A stretch of DNA of 54,560 nt from Myxococcales bacterium (GCA_012517325.1 JAAYVF010000113.1:1-54560); one strand, 5' to 3'; counted from the stretch's first letter, positions 10,188 through 19,295 are shown. Program-made: numbers and translations. Notes: a model not told the origin generated them from the letters alone.

Positions 10188-10856
10188 ATGTCTTCCTCCG
10201 TGAAACGCACCGAAAAACGGGTTGGGTTGCGGATGCCGATTTACTTCGGTTCGGATACCGCCGATTGCCTGGGGCATATCCGTAATATTTCACTGCAAGG
10301 CGTGGCGATTTCCTGCCGCGAGCTGGTAACGCCGCAAACGCCGCTGAAAATACGCATCGCCGTCCCGGAAGGCGAAATCCTGATTTCCGGCGAGGTGCGG
10401 TGGAGCCGCAAATTCCCGCTCGAAATCTCCTACGTCGACCATTGCGAGATGGGAATCCGCTTTCTTGAGCACAACGAGTTGCTGGAGGGTTTCGTCAATC
10501 GCATGATCAAGACGCTGGCCGATCACCGGCTGGAACCGCGCTTCGAGAAAATCTTCAATCTGCACCTGCCGTCCCTGGAAGCGGCGGTTGCCTACAATAT
10601 CAGCCGCCGCGGCATGTTCATCATGACCGCAAATCCGCCGTCGCTCAATTCGACGGTGGAGGTGCGGCTGCTGCTTTCCGAAATCGACGAGACGATCCAC
10701 ATCGAAGGGCAGGTGGTGCACGTCGTCGACGAGAAAACCGCCTTCGAGCGCGGGTTCGACCCGGGCTTCGGCCTGCGGTACCTGCGCATTCTGAGCAATA
10801 ATCAGGATATCTTTTTCCAGTACATCGACCGCCTGACCAACGCTTTTTACGGTTGA
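10188..10856 (+). CDS. Tandem PilZ-domain protein (c-di-GMP receptor candidate)
   Basis: 222-aa cytoplasmic protein made of two PilZ-like beta-barrels. The first (about residues 8-100) has the RxxxR motif RVGLR and NISLQG as the [D/N]xSxxG motif. The second (about 110-215) has RLEPR and NISRRG. Both c-di-GMP contact motifs are therefore recognisable in both halves. AAGGAGG lies upstream of the ATG with a rather long 12-nt spacing. It stands alone, so the downstream target (motility, exopolysaccharide or other) cannot be read from context. Confidence 0.82.
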   Translation: MSSSVKRTEKRVGLRMPIYFGSDTADCLGHIRNISLQGVAISCRELVTPQTPLKIRIAVPEGEILISGEVRWSRKFPLEISYVDHCEMGIRFLEHNELLEGFVNRMIKTLADHRLEPRFEKIFNLHLPSLEAAVAYNISRRGMFIMTANPPSLNSTVEVRLLLSEIDETIHIEGQVVHVVDEKTAFERGFDPGFGLRYLRILSNNQDIFFQYIDRLTNAFYG

Positions 10857-10882
10857 TGATTCGACTGCGGACAGGGGTGGGT

Positions 10883-10888
10883 TATAAT
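10883..10888 (+). promoter_or_regulatory. Candidate -10 box for the downstream phosphatase-fold gene
   Basis: A perfect TATAAT lies 28 nt before the GTG start at 10917. No good -35 is found at 16-18 nt, so the promoter is only tentative. Confidence 0.35.
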
Positions 10889-10916
10889 CCACGCCGAACG
10901 TGTAGCGAGGCGACGG

Positions 10917-12047
10917 GTGAACGGTCGATTGATCCGCCTTTTCCTGCTGGGGTTGTTCATGCTGGCCAATCCGGCGTGCCAGGGTTCCCGGGGCGAGCCG
11001 TCCGCGACCGGCGGCCGGCGCGATGAATTGAAGGTGCTGACCTACAATCTGTGGCACGGTCTCAACCCGACCGGCGTCTGGCGGTTCAGCGAATACGAAA
11101 CGCCCGCCGAACGCGAAACGCGGCTGCAAGGATTTTACCGCTACGCCCGGGCCTTCGATCCGGACGTGATGTTTCTGGAGGAGGTCAACCCGGCGCCCGC
11201 GCTGACCGCTCGCATCGCGCGCGACCTGGGATACGACTATTCCTTTGAAATCGACAACGCCGGAATGAAAATCGGCGCCTTCGGTCTGCCGATCAACCTG
11301 CGGTCCGGGCTGGCGATTCTGGCCAAGCCGGACCTCGGCTATCGGCCGCTGGGCGGCCGCAAATTGTCCGGTCCCTTCGGCTGGACCGGCCGTTGGAGTT
11401 GCCTGCAATTCGCCGAATTCCGCAAGGCGATCGCCGGTTCGATCGTGGTCAACGGCCGGCGGGTTCTGCTGATCGGCCTGCACTTGCACCATGGCCCCGA
11501 GGCCGACGAGGAGATCCGCGCCGCCCTGCAACGCCTGGTCGATGAACGGCGCCTCACCGCCGCGCGCGCCGCCGAAATCGTCGCGACCTTCAATCTGGCC
11601 TCGGCCCGCCGGCGCGGCGAATTGCAACAGGCGCTCGACTTGGCCCACCGACTCGATCCGACCGACGGCCCGCTGATCCTCGCCGGCGATTTTAACGCCT
11701 CGCCCGACGCGCCCGAAATGAAATGGTTGCGAGACGAACGCGGGTTTCGTTCCACCACCGCCGACGACGATCCCGGCCGCCTCCTGATGACCTGGGACTA
11801 CCGACGCAATCCCAATACGCACTTCTTCGCCGACTTCGTGCCGGTCAACCGTTTCGAGCCGGAGGTCATGCAGGTCTTGCAGGAGGTGATCGTCAAACAG
11901 ACCAAACGGTTGGATTATCTGCTCTACCGCCGCTTCGACGGCCTTTTCGCGGTGCGGGAATCCGGCCTGTTCGCCGACGAGCCGGTGGACGGCCGCTTCT
12001 GCTCCGACCACTTCGGAATCCAAGCCGCTTTCGCCGCCGGTCGCTGA
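10917..12047 (+). CDS. Exported endonuclease/exonuclease/phosphatase-family hydrolase
   Basis: 376 aa, GTG start preceded by GAGG. The N-terminus (LIRLFLLGLFMLANPAC) is a signal peptide. A Cys directly after it could be lipidated, but NPAC is a poor lipobox. EEP-fold motifs follow in order: LTYNLWHG (Asn), MFLEEVN (Glu), GLHLHHG, LAGDFNASPD (Asp/Asn), YLLYR and the C-terminal SDHFG catalytic Asp-His. The family includes DNases, sphingomyelinases and phosphoinositide phosphatases. An envelope location suggests a phosphodiesterase acting on extracellular nucleic acid or lipid; the substrate cannot be decided. Confidence 0.85.
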   Translation: MNGRLIRLFLLGLFMLANPACQGSRGEPSATGGRRDELKVLTYNLWHGLNPTGVWRFSEYETPAERETRLQGFYRYARAFDPDVMFLEEVNPAPALTARIARDLGYDYSFEIDNAGMKIGAFGLPINLRSGLAILAKPDLGYRPLGGRKLSGPFGWTGRWSCLQFAEFRKAIAGSIVVNGRRVLLIGLHLHHGPEADEEIRAALQRLVDERRLTAARAAEIVATFNLASARRRGELQQALDLAHRLDPTDGPLILAGDFNASPDAPEMKWLRDERGFRSTTADDDPGRLLMTWDYRRNPNTHFFADFVPVNRFEPEVMQVLQEVIVKQTKRLDYLLYRRFDGLFAVRESGLFADEPVDGRFCSDHFGIQAAFAAGR

Positions 12048-12065
12048 AAATCGCGATCGCGCGGG

Positions 12066-14864
12066 TCAGTTGTCCAGCGCTTCGCGGACCTGGCGGATGA
12101 GCGTCTCGACCGAAAACGGTTTCTGGACGAAATTCACTCCGGCATCCAGCACGCCGTGCCGGGCGACGGCGTCCTCGGTGTAGCCGGACATGAACAGCAC
12201 CTTGAGTCGCGGGCGGGAAGCCGCCAAGGTCTGATAGAGCTGCGAACCGTTCATTTCCGGCATGACGACATCGGTCAACAGCAGGTCGATCTTCAGATTC
12301 GGATCTTGCGCGGCGAGAATCGCCTGATGGCCGCCCTCCGCCGCGATCACCCGATAGCCCTGCCGCGCCAGAATCTTCCGCGCCAGGTTACGCACCATCA
12401 CCTCGTCTTCCGCGAGCAGAATGGTCTCGGAGCCGACCGGCAAGGTTTCGGATACCGGGCGTTTGGGCTGTTCGGCCTCGCCCGCGACGAGCGGCCAGTA
12501 AATGGTGAACGTCGTGCCGGCGCCGACCGCGGACTTCAGGCGAATCACGCCGTTGTTCTGCTTGATGATGCCGTAGACCATCGACAAACCCAGACCGGTG
12601 CCCTTGCCGCGTTCCTTGGTGGTGAAAAACGGCTCGAAGAGGTGTGATTGGACTTCCGCGCTCATCCCGCATCCCGTGTCGCTGACGGCCAGGCGGACGT
12701 ATTTTCCCGCCAGGGTGTCGAACGGTTCGCCCGCCGCGTCTTCGTGCATCTCGACGTTCGCCGTTTCGATCCGCAACGTGCCGCCGCCGGGCATCGCGTC
12801 GCGGGCGTTGACCGCCAGGTTGATCAACACCTGTTCGATTTGGTTGGGGTCGGCCTGGATCGTTCCCAGGTCGGGGCCGGGGTCGAAGACCAGGGTGATG
12901 TCCTCGCCGATGAGCCGTTGGATCATCCGCGTCGAATTCGTCAGCAGTTCGTTGAGGTTGATTTGTCGGGGCGCGATGATCTGCTTGCGGCTGAAGGCGA
13001 GCAATTGCGAGGTCAGCGCCGCGGCGCGCTCCGCCGAGTGCTTGATTTCGGTCACGTCGGTCGCCAACGGATCGTCGGGGTGCAGGCCGGCCAGGATCAA
13101 TTCGGCGTAACCGCTGATTCCCGTCAGGATGTTGTTGAAATCGTGCGCCACGCCCCCGGCCAGGCGGCCGACGGATTCCATCTTCTGGGCTTGGATCAGT
13201 TGGGCTTCAAGGCGTTTTCGTTCGGTGATGTCGCGCACGACGGAGAGGATCATCGGCTGGCCGTTTAATTCGAACAGCCGCGCGCTGACTTCGACCGGAA
13301 TGCGGCGGCGGTCCTTAGCCAGGTGTTCGGTTTCGAAGAGCGCCTGTCCCTCGGCGAACACCTGGGTGAGAATTTTCGGCAGTTTGGCCGCCTGTTCCGG
13401 AACGTCGATGGCTGCCACGGAGAGGGCGAGAAGTTCGTCGCGCGTATAACCGAGCATGCGACAGACCTGGTCGTTGACATCGACAATGGCGCCGGCTTTT
13501 TCCGGCGTGGCTTCGTGGACGTAGACCGCGTCATTGAGGTTCTGCAGCAGTAGCCGATAGCGCGATTCGCTCTGCTGCCGGGCATCCTCGGCCTGCCGGC
13601 GCCTGGCCAGCATGGTATTGGCCGATTCGCCCAGGCTGATAAATTCGGTGGTGATCAGCCGGCTGGTGTCGATCGGTTCACCGCCGGTTTCCATTTTGGT
13701 AAAAAAGGAAAGGAAGATCTCGAACTGTTTGCGGATAAAGTTCGAAAAAAAGTAGGACAAGGCGAAGGCCAGCGCTAAAAAACCGACCAAAATCAGAAAG
13801 AGGTAGAAGAAGTCGATGCGGGCATTGTGTTTGACGTCGGCTTCCTTGGCGGCGATGACGGATTCGACTTCGTCCACGTAGACGCCGGCCCCGACCATCC
13901 AGCGCCATTGCCGGAAGCCTTTGACGAAGGAAATTTTTGGCGAGATGGTTCTGGTGGTCGGTTTTTCCCAATGGTAGCGGATGAAATCGCCGTTCGGCGT
14001 TTCGGCGGCGCGGCGCTCCTCCTGAATGACCTTCACACCGTACGGATCGGTCATGTCCCAGATCGGTTTGCCGATCAGTTCCGGCTGGACGCCGTTCATC
14101 AGGGTCACGCCGTCGAAGCTGACGACGAAGATGTAACCGTCCTTGCCGAACCGGATCTTCCCGATCCGCCCCAGCACTTCCTGCTGAATATCCCGCTCCA
14201 CGTCATCCAGGTATTCGCCGGTGCCGATGAAGCCGTCGAGGGGGGCCGAATACTTCAGGTAGGCAATCTTCGGATAATCCTTTCCCGATTCGCCCGGCTT
14301 GGTCCAGGTGTAACGGTAATAGCCTTCGCCGTCGCGACGGACCAGATCGATCATCTCGCGGATGACGAAAGCCCCGCGGGTGTCCCGCATATTCATCAGA
14401 TCTTTGCCTTCCAATTCGGGGTGGTCGGCGAAGAGGATTTCCCGGCCGTCGAGGCCGGTGGCGAAAAAGTAGCCGCGCCCGTTGTTGAACCGGATCGGCC
14501 GCAACGCTTCGACGATCAAGCCGCGGATTTCCGCGGTGCTTTTTTTACCGGCGAATTTTTTTTGCAGGTTGGCGGCGATGGCGTCGGCCTCGTAGGTGCG
14601 GGCTTTGATGTTCGCCTTCAGCCGTTGCTCGGTCTGCGACCAGTTGTAATTGATGTAGTCGATTACCTTCTCGACCTCGTTTTTTACCTCGTATTTTTGC
14701 TGATTAAGGTAGTTTTCACGAAGGTGAGCGGCTTCGACGCGAAATTTGTCGGCGTCGCGGAAAAAAAGCAGCAAGCCGAAGGCGGCGATGATCAGGAAAC
14801 TCAGCGTGGTGAAGCCGCCCAGGAGCAAACGGCCGACGTTGATTTTGGTCCTGAAGGTTTTCAT
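12066..14864 (-). CDS. Hybrid sensor histidine kinase (Cache-PAS-HisKA-HATPase-REC)
   Basis: 932 aa. TM1 is at about residues 14-35. A periplasmic region (about 40-350) carries two related Cache-type modules, each with GYxFxxxxDG-like and IGTGEYLDDVE/VGAGVYVDEVE signatures, as in sCache_2/SMP_2 sensors. TM2 is at about 353-373, and a PAS domain at about 435-550 ends in DITERKR. HisKA has the phospho-acceptor H574 in GGVAHDFNN. HATPase_c has NLAVNARDAM, DTGCGM and GKGTGLGLSMVYG. A C-terminal receiver has its phospho-acceptor Asp at 865 (LLLTDVVMPEMNG). No separate response regulator is adjacent, so output probably passes through the fused receiver. Cache domains of this type often sense small carboxylates; that is family knowledge only. 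Confidence 0.93.
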   Translation of the reverse strand: MKTFRTKINVGRLLLGGFTTLSFLIIAAFGLLLFFRDADKFRVEAAHLRENYLNQQKYEVKNEVEKVIDYINYNWSQTEQRLKANIKARTYEADAIAANLQKKFAGKKSTAEIRGLIVEALRPIRFNNGRGYFFATGLDGREILFADHPELEGKDLMNMRDTRGAFVIREMIDLVRRDGEGYYRYTWTKPGESGKDYPKIAYLKYSAPLDGFIGTGEYLDDVERDIQQEVLGRIGKIRFGKDGYIFVVSFDGVTLMNGVQPELIGKPIWDMTDPYGVKVIQEERRAAETPNGDFIRYHWEKPTTRTISPKISFVKGFRQWRWMVGAGVYVDEVESVIAAKEADVKHNARIDFFYLFLILVGFLALAFALSYFFSNFIRKQFEIFLSFFTKMETGGEPIDTSRLITTEFISLGESANTMLARRRQAEDARQQSESRYRLLLQNLNDAVYVHEATPEKAGAIVDVNDQVCRMLGYTRDELLALSVAAIDVPEQAAKLPKILTQVFAEGQALFETEHLAKDRRRIPVEVSARLFELNGQPMILSVVRDITERKRLEAQLIQAQKMESVGRLAGGVAHDFNNILTGISGYAELILAGLHPDDPLATDVTEIKHSAERAAALTSQLLAFSRKQIIAPRQINLNELLTNSTRMIQRLIGEDITLVFDPGPDLGTIQADPNQIEQVLINLAVNARDAMPGGGTLRIETANVEMHEDAAGEPFDTLAGKYVRLAVSDTGCGMSAEVQSHLFEPFFTTKERGKGTGLGLSMVYGIIKQNNGVIRLKSAVGAGTTFTIYWPLVAGEAEQPKRPVSETLPVGSETILLAEDEVMVRNLARKILARQGYRVIAAEGGHQAILAAQDPNLKIDLLLTDVVMPEMNGSQLYQTLAASRPRLKVLFMSGYTEDAVARHGVLDAGVNFVQKPFSVETLIRQVREALDN

Positions 14865-15061
14865 TTTCTTTTTCGCTTCGCGCTTCGCAAGCTCATTTTT
14901 ATTTTAACCGATTTTCCGGCAATACAGGATTCTTCATATTTATCGTCGAACCGAATGATATCGATTACGTAAATTCCGACGATCGGTAAGGAATATATCA
15001 TTAATCGGACTAATTTGGAGAAAAAGCGGGGATCGGCCGAGGCGGTGTGCGCCGGCGGCCG

Positions 15062-16465
15062 TTATCCCAATAACAGGGCGAATTTCTTCGGATTTTTTGG
15101 GTCCGCCTTCAGGCCGATCGTCACGCCGGGTTGGAAATTGGGCTGCTGATCCGGGGTCATTAATAGTAATTCCGTGGCGCGGAATGGTTCCTGGTTCGGC
15201 AAAGTGATCAGCAGCTCGAATTTGTATCGCGGCACGTCATTGACGGTCCAACCCGTCGGGGTAACCGAAATGATTTCGGCTTTGCCGGCAATGCCTTCCT
15301 TCAACAACCGTTCGCGATCGGCGCTTTGGCCCAAAAATTTTCGCAGGAAGAATCCGGGCAAGGCGAAAGAGAACGACAGGATGATCAACGTGATGCCGAC
15401 CGTCAGCATCGCCTCGCGGAACGAATCGTTGTCGGGCAGGAACGGCAGGGAAACGAAATGCAGAACCAGGGCGACGACGCCGGCCAGCGGCAGGAGATAC
15501 CGGATCAGCAGGCGAAGCAACGAAAACTTTTTCGGTTTCGTTGCGGCCTGGACTTTTTCGGCCAGTGGGCCGAAGGATTGTTCACAGATCGGCAGATTCA
15601 AATCCTGGTAACGCGTCATGATATGGGTCAGCGTTTGCGGGCCGATATAGGACTTGGAGATCAGTTGTTCGATCTGGAGTCGTGCCTGATCGAGTTGCCC
15701 CATTTTTTCGAGGGCGTTGGCGCGCAGCATGCCGCAAACGGCGTCCGACGAGTCGGCGATCGGGATGGCGGTCAGGTTGTCGCCCAAAAGTTTCAGCACC
15801 TCGGGCCATTGTTTTTGGATGGTCAGCAAGTGGGCCTTGGAAAACCGGTATTCCGTGTCGGTTTGCAGATCGGCGGAGCGGTCGTTGCAAAGGCTCAACC
15901 ATTTCTCGGCCGCCTCCAAATCCTTGGAATTCGCCGCGGAACGCGACAGCAGGCAACGGACGATATCCATGTAGCGGGAATTCGCCAGCAGTTCCGAAGC
16001 CGTTTCGAGCAGCGCTCGGATCCGTAACACTTCCCGCTTGCTCGAATAATATTGGTAGAGCATCAGGGTGAGAAAATACAATTGTTCCGCGTCCGCCGCC
16101 GTAGGTTGGGCGACCAGGCGGCCGCGCGCGGCCTGCCATTCTTTCAGAGCCAGTTCGAGGTGATCCTCCGACAGCAGGCCGAGGCTCATCAGGTAACGCA
16201 GATTCGGCGGCGGCATCAAAGGTTTGCCGTCCTGGGCGCGCAAGGCCTCGAGCCGTCGGCCCTCGTCGTCGGCGGCGCCGGCCGGCGCCGCCGACGACGA
16301 GGGCGCGGTGGGAGTCGCCGGCGCCTGGCCGAGACGCGAACCGAGCATCATGTTGACGCCGCAGAAATTGCACTTGAACAAGCCGCCCTCCGGCTTGGCT
16401 TCGATCGGGGCGCCGCATTGCGGGCACAGCAACACACGCAGGTCATAGCTGAAGGTGTTATCCAT
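15062..16465 (-). CDS. Zinc-ribbon/TPR-like membrane protein
   Basis: 467 aa. An N-terminal zinc ribbon (CPQCG at residues 14-18, CNFCG at about 32-36) is followed by a low-complexity Ala/Ser/Pro linker encoded by the palindrome at 16261-16304. A helical TPR-like region (about 90-310) comes next, then two hydrophobic helices (YLLPLAGVVALVLHFVSLPF and MLTVGITLIILSFSFALPGFF), and a C-terminal beta-rich domain of about 80 residues. GAGG lies 5 nt before the ATG. Zinc ribbon plus solenoid plus membrane anchor recalls the gene pair at 7936-9929, but here the parts are in one chain. Function unknown. Confidence 0.75.
   Translation of the reverse strand: MDNTFSYDLRVLLCPQCGAPIEAKPEGGLFKCNFCGVNMMLGSRLGQAPATPTAPSSSAAPAGAADDEGRRLEALRAQDGKPLMPPPNLRYLMSLGLLSEDHLELALKEWQAARGRLVAQPTAADAEQLYFLTLMLYQYYSSKREVLRIRALLETASELLANSRYMDIVRCLLSRSAANSKDLEAAEKWLSLCNDRSADLQTDTEYRFSKAHLLTIQKQWPEVLKLLGDNLTAIPIADSSDAVCGMLRANALEKMGQLDQARLQIEQLISKSYIGPQTLTHIMTRYQDLNLPICEQSFGPLAEKVQAATKPKKFSLLRLLIRYLLPLAGVVALVLHFVSLPFLPDNDSFREAMLTVGITLIILSFSFALPGFFLRKFLGQSADRERLLKEGIAGKAEIISVTPTGWTVNDVPRYKFELLITLPNQEPFRATELLLMTPDQQPNFQPGVTIGLKADPKNPKKFALLLG
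16261..16304. repeat. 44-bp perfect palindrome inside a coding sequence
   Basis: Bases 16261-16282 are exactly the reverse complement of 16283-16304, with no loop and no mismatch. Pairing stops immediately outside. It encodes the Ser/Ala/Gly/Asp linker of the zinc-ribbon protein in frame. Its centre is the 18-mer also found at 10146-10163. Confidence 0.9.
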
Positions 16466-16587
16466 GAAAGCCTCACGACGGGGTAAAACTTTTCACGGTG
16501 CAAAATATCCGGGTGTTGATGGGATTTTTAGCATAGGGCAGGAAGCAAAGAAATAGTCGCGGCGGCCCGAGCGGCCGCGGCCGGCAG

Positions 16588-16626
16588 AAAAAACGAATCC
16601 CCGGGGTGAGATCCCCGGGGATTCGT
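16588..16626 (-). terminator. Rho-independent terminator of tRNA-His
   Basis: Read on the minus strand, a perfect 14-bp stem (arms 16613-16626 and 16593-16606) with a 6-nt loop is followed at once by TTTTTT. It starts 13 nt after the tRNA. Confidence 0.88.
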
Positions 16627-16639
16627 TCGCCTGGCACTG

Positions 16640-16712
16640 AGGGGTTGAAGGGGATCGAACCCTTGACACTCGGAGCCACAATCCGATGCTCTACCAACTG
16701 AGCTACAACCCC
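16640..16712 (-). tRNA. tRNA-His (GTG), without encoded G-1:C73
   Basis: A full cloverleaf folds on the minus strand: acceptor GGGGTTG/CAACCCC, D-stem GCTC/GAGC, anticodon stem TCGGA/TCCGA with loop TTGTGGC (anticodon GTG), T-stem AAGGG/CCCTT with loop TTCGATC. The base before G1 is T and the discriminator is T. Bacterial tRNA-His normally carries an encoded G-1 paired with C73. CCA is not encoded (TCA follows). Confidence 0.93.
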
Positions 16713-16730
16713 ACCGCTCCGCGAGGCTGC

Positions 16731-16760
16731 ATAATTAATGGAAGCAAGGGGCGATGTCAA
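16731..16760 (-). promoter_or_regulatory. tRNA-His promoter
   Basis: Minus strand: perfect TTGACA (16755-16760), 18-nt spacer, AATTAT (16731-16736), ending 18 nt upstream of the tRNA 5' end. Confidence 0.6.
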
Positions 16761-16808
16761 GCGAAGCGCCGGCGCGCCGATCGAGCGCGCCGCGGGGAGA
16801 TTCGTCGC

Positions 16809-18086
16809 CTATTCGCCCGCCTGAAATTTCAGCCGGCTGTGCAGATGACGGACGATTTTCTCAAAAAAATCGGCGATGGCCGCGGCATCCCAATCGGTGG
16901 CCGAGAGTTCCGACGCTTGCAGGGACCAACCGGCGTGAGCCTGGCTTTCCTCGTTGGCGAATTCCTCGGACTTTTCGACAATGGCGTTCAGCGCGGCGGT
17001 TTCCGCCTGAACGATTTCCTTCAACCGGGAAAAACGCGCGCGGCGATCCTTCTTGCCGCGCAAGCCGAAGGTAATATTGAGCCAATCGGCTGTGGGATCA
17101 TCCGGATGAAAGAAACCGATCTCCAGATAGATGCACAACCGCCCGACGGCTTCCAGATAAATTTCCAGGCCCAGTGAAAAGCCGCGCCAGATCCACGGCT
17201 GGCCGACGACATGCGCGGCGATCAAATCCGCCAGCCGATCGCCGAGCAACTGTCCGGCTTCTTTCAGCGGGGTTCGGTTCTGGCGGCCGAACCGGCGGGT
17301 CGCCGCCGCGATTTGTTGCGGGCTGTCGACCTGCACCACCACCTCGGGCTTCGGCGTACCTTCCTGGTAAATCACCGTGACTGCCGTCCGGCTGACGATT
17401 TCCGTCCGGGTCTGAATGGTCGGCAGGAACAAAATGTCGTCCGGCGAGCGATCGGAAACGTAGGGCTGCACCTCCACGAGCGACAAATCGAATCCCAGCG
17501 CCGATTGGCTGGCGACGCCTTCGACCAATTCGCGGATGCCCGGCGGGGCTTTGTCGCAGGCGATGCAAAGGTGCAGTTCGCCGTCGTGAAAACGGGCCAG
17601 CAGAAGCCGCGCCAGTTCTTCGGCGTCGAGGGCATCGGGGAATTGTCCGGCGATCCATTCGGGCCAGGACGCGGCCGCGCCAGCTGGCCCGTTCGCGTCG
17701 CGAAAAAGCCGCAGCAGTTCTTCCTCGTCGAGCCGGGCGAACGATCCGGCGTAATCCACCACCTGGGCGATCACCTGCCGGTCGCGCAACTCCGGATTCG
17801 AGCCGCGTTTGACCTCGACAACGATCGCCTGCCCGCCGGCGGTCAGAAAAACGATATCGGGACGGATCGAGCGGCCCTGCGGGGTTTGAAACGAGATCTG
17901 CCGAAAACCGCGGTATGGCCCCTGAATGCCGCTTTCCAGCGATTCCAGATCCAGCAGGCGGGGTTCCTGAAACAGGATTTCCTCCAGAAAGTCTTCTTTT
18001 TTACCCAGTTGGTCCAAGGTGGCCGGCCGCCAGCATTCGACGCCGGCGCCGTCGTTTTTCCACAGGCAAGGGTAGGTGCGGCTCAT
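16809..18086 (-). CDS. PD-(D/E)XK nuclease-like protein
   Basis: 425 aa. The start at 18086 is set by GGAGG 5 nt upstream; the in-frame extension to 18167 has no such site. The N-terminal part carries a PD-(D/E)XK core: the Asp of IRPDIVFL, then VVEVKRG (E-x-K), then QVIAQVVDYAG, a helix with the Q-x-x-x-Y-like pattern of Holliday-resolvase and Mrr-type folds. The C-terminal half (about residues 270-425) is a helical/beta domain with EIYLEAVGR and WLNITFGLRG that I do not recognise. It is a single gene between two tRNAs with no methylase or helicase nearby. It may be a DNA-repair or defence nuclease; the role is inferred from the core motif only. Confidence 0.68.
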   Translation of the reverse strand: MSRTYPCLWKNDGAGVECWRPATLDQLGKKEDFLEEILFQEPRLLDLESLESGIQGPYRGFRQISFQTPQGRSIRPDIVFLTAGGQAIVVEVKRGSNPELRDRQVIAQVVDYAGSFARLDEEELLRLFRDANGPAGAAASWPEWIAGQFPDALDAEELARLLLARFHDGELHLCIACDKAPPGIRELVEGVASQSALGFDLSLVEVQPYVSDRSPDDILFLPTIQTRTEIVSRTAVTVIYQEGTPKPEVVVQVDSPQQIAAATRRFGRQNRTPLKEAGQLLGDRLADLIAAHVVGQPWIWRGFSLGLEIYLEAVGRLCIYLEIGFFHPDDPTADWLNITFGLRGKKDRRARFSRLKEIVQAETAALNAIVEKSEEFANEESQAHAGWSLQASELSATDWDAAAIADFFEKIVRHLHSRLKFQAGE

Positions 18087-18197
18087 CGAAACCTCCGCGG
18101 GCGATTGAAGCGAAAAAAGAAGTTGCCGTGAAGAATAAAAGGCGAGCGGGGGGCAGTCAATTATCAAACCGGTTCCGATCCGGTTTGCCGGAACCGG

Positions 18198-19007
18198 CTA
18201 TTCCTTCTCTTTCACGGCCGGAAGGGTGACAACCAGGCCGACGCTCAGACCCCAGGCGAAGTCCTCGTCGTTTTGCGGAAAATCGAAGTAGGCCTGATTG
18301 ATCAATTCCAGGTTGTCGGTCAGCATCACGTTGTAACCGGCGGCCAGACCGCCGATTTCATTGCGCTCGTCGTTATCGACCGGGTTGTGATTGATCGCCG
18401 AATCCCATTCCAACAGGATTTGATGCCGCTCGGCGATGGTGACATAAGTGCCGGCGACGTAGTGAGTTTGCGGCGCCAGTTCGTGCTTGGTTTCGGTTTC
18501 GTCGACGTCGGTCGTCGCCGGGTCGTCGGGCGTCGATTCGTCGCGGCCTTGCAATACTTCCTCGACGCGGCCGTAAACGCCCCAAAGGCCCAGATCGGGC
18601 ACCAGGTCGAAATTGACTTCCAGACCGGGTGTCGCGGTCATTTCGTTGAAGGTTTCACCGCCCAGGCTGGTGTCGAGATAGAGATCGAGGTCGAAATGAT
18701 CGGTATCCACCGGCGCGCCGATCAGGCCGAACCCGAACGAGCCGGCGCCGTAAGTCAGGTATTCGTCGGATTCCATCGCCATGGCCGCATAACCCGAAAG
18801 CGCGGGTAAAAGGCCGTAGCCGAGCGCCAACTCGCTGTAGACCACTTTTTCGTATTTTTCCAGATTGATTCCATCCAGACCGGCGTACCACTCGAAATCG
18901 GTGGCGCCGACGTCATAAACTTCAATGGTATCAGCGGCTTGGGCAACCAGCGCCGATCCGAAAAAAACGATTAAAAAGATGGAAAATCGAATGGCCGTCT
19001 TGCTCAT
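18198..19007 (-). CDS. Exported beta-rich protein, probable outer-membrane barrel
   Basis: 269 aa with a clear Sec signal (FSIFLIVFFGSALVAQAA, cleavage after AQA at about 24). The mature part alternates hydrophobic and polar residues with many G, Y and aromatic positions (ELALGYGLLPALSGYAAMAM, GLAAGYNVMLTDNLELINQ), as in transmembrane beta-strands. An acidic loop (about residues 150-175) is rich in D, E and T. The last strand GLSVGLVVTLP is followed by a charged tail instead of a terminal Phe. No enzyme motif. A porin-like or envelope-structure role is inferred. Confidence 0.7.
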   Translation of the reverse strand: MSKTAIRFSIFLIVFFGSALVAQAADTIEVYDVGATDFEWYAGLDGINLEKYEKVVYSELALGYGLLPALSGYAAMAMESDEYLTYGAGSFGFGLIGAPVDTDHFDLDLYLDTSLGGETFNEMTATPGLEVNFDLVPDLGLWGVYGRVEEVLQGRDESTPDDPATTDVDETETKHELAPQTHYVAGTYVTIAERHQILLEWDSAINHNPVDNDERNEIGGLAAGYNVMLTDNLELINQAYFDFPQNDEDFAWGLSVGLVVTLPAVKEKE

Positions 19008-19267
19008 TTTCGCTGCAACCTCCGTGTGTTGTCGTTTTTACCATCGGCTATGGACCTGAAAGGCCAAAGCAAATAACCGGGTGAGTGATTTTTACGTTGA
19101 ACGCCGGTATTATGAAATTAAATTTCGTATTACGCAACCGAAAAACCATTTTTTCGTTTCTTCCAGATGGGTGCACTGGCCGCTGTACCGGTTCGAAACT
19201 GAAAAGCACTGTTATTTCGATTCCTTCGCCGATGCGTTGCCGCGGCGTGGGGGGATGGGAAAAGCGC

Positions 19268-19295
19268 TGGACAGGTAAAACGTTATGAGTATAAT
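19268..19295 (+). promoter_or_regulatory. tRNA-Thr promoter
   Basis: TGGACA (19268-19273), 16-nt spacer, perfect TATAAT (19290-19295), 10 nt before the tRNA. The rest of the gap from 19008 is AT-richer than average and shows no credible gene. Confidence 0.75.
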
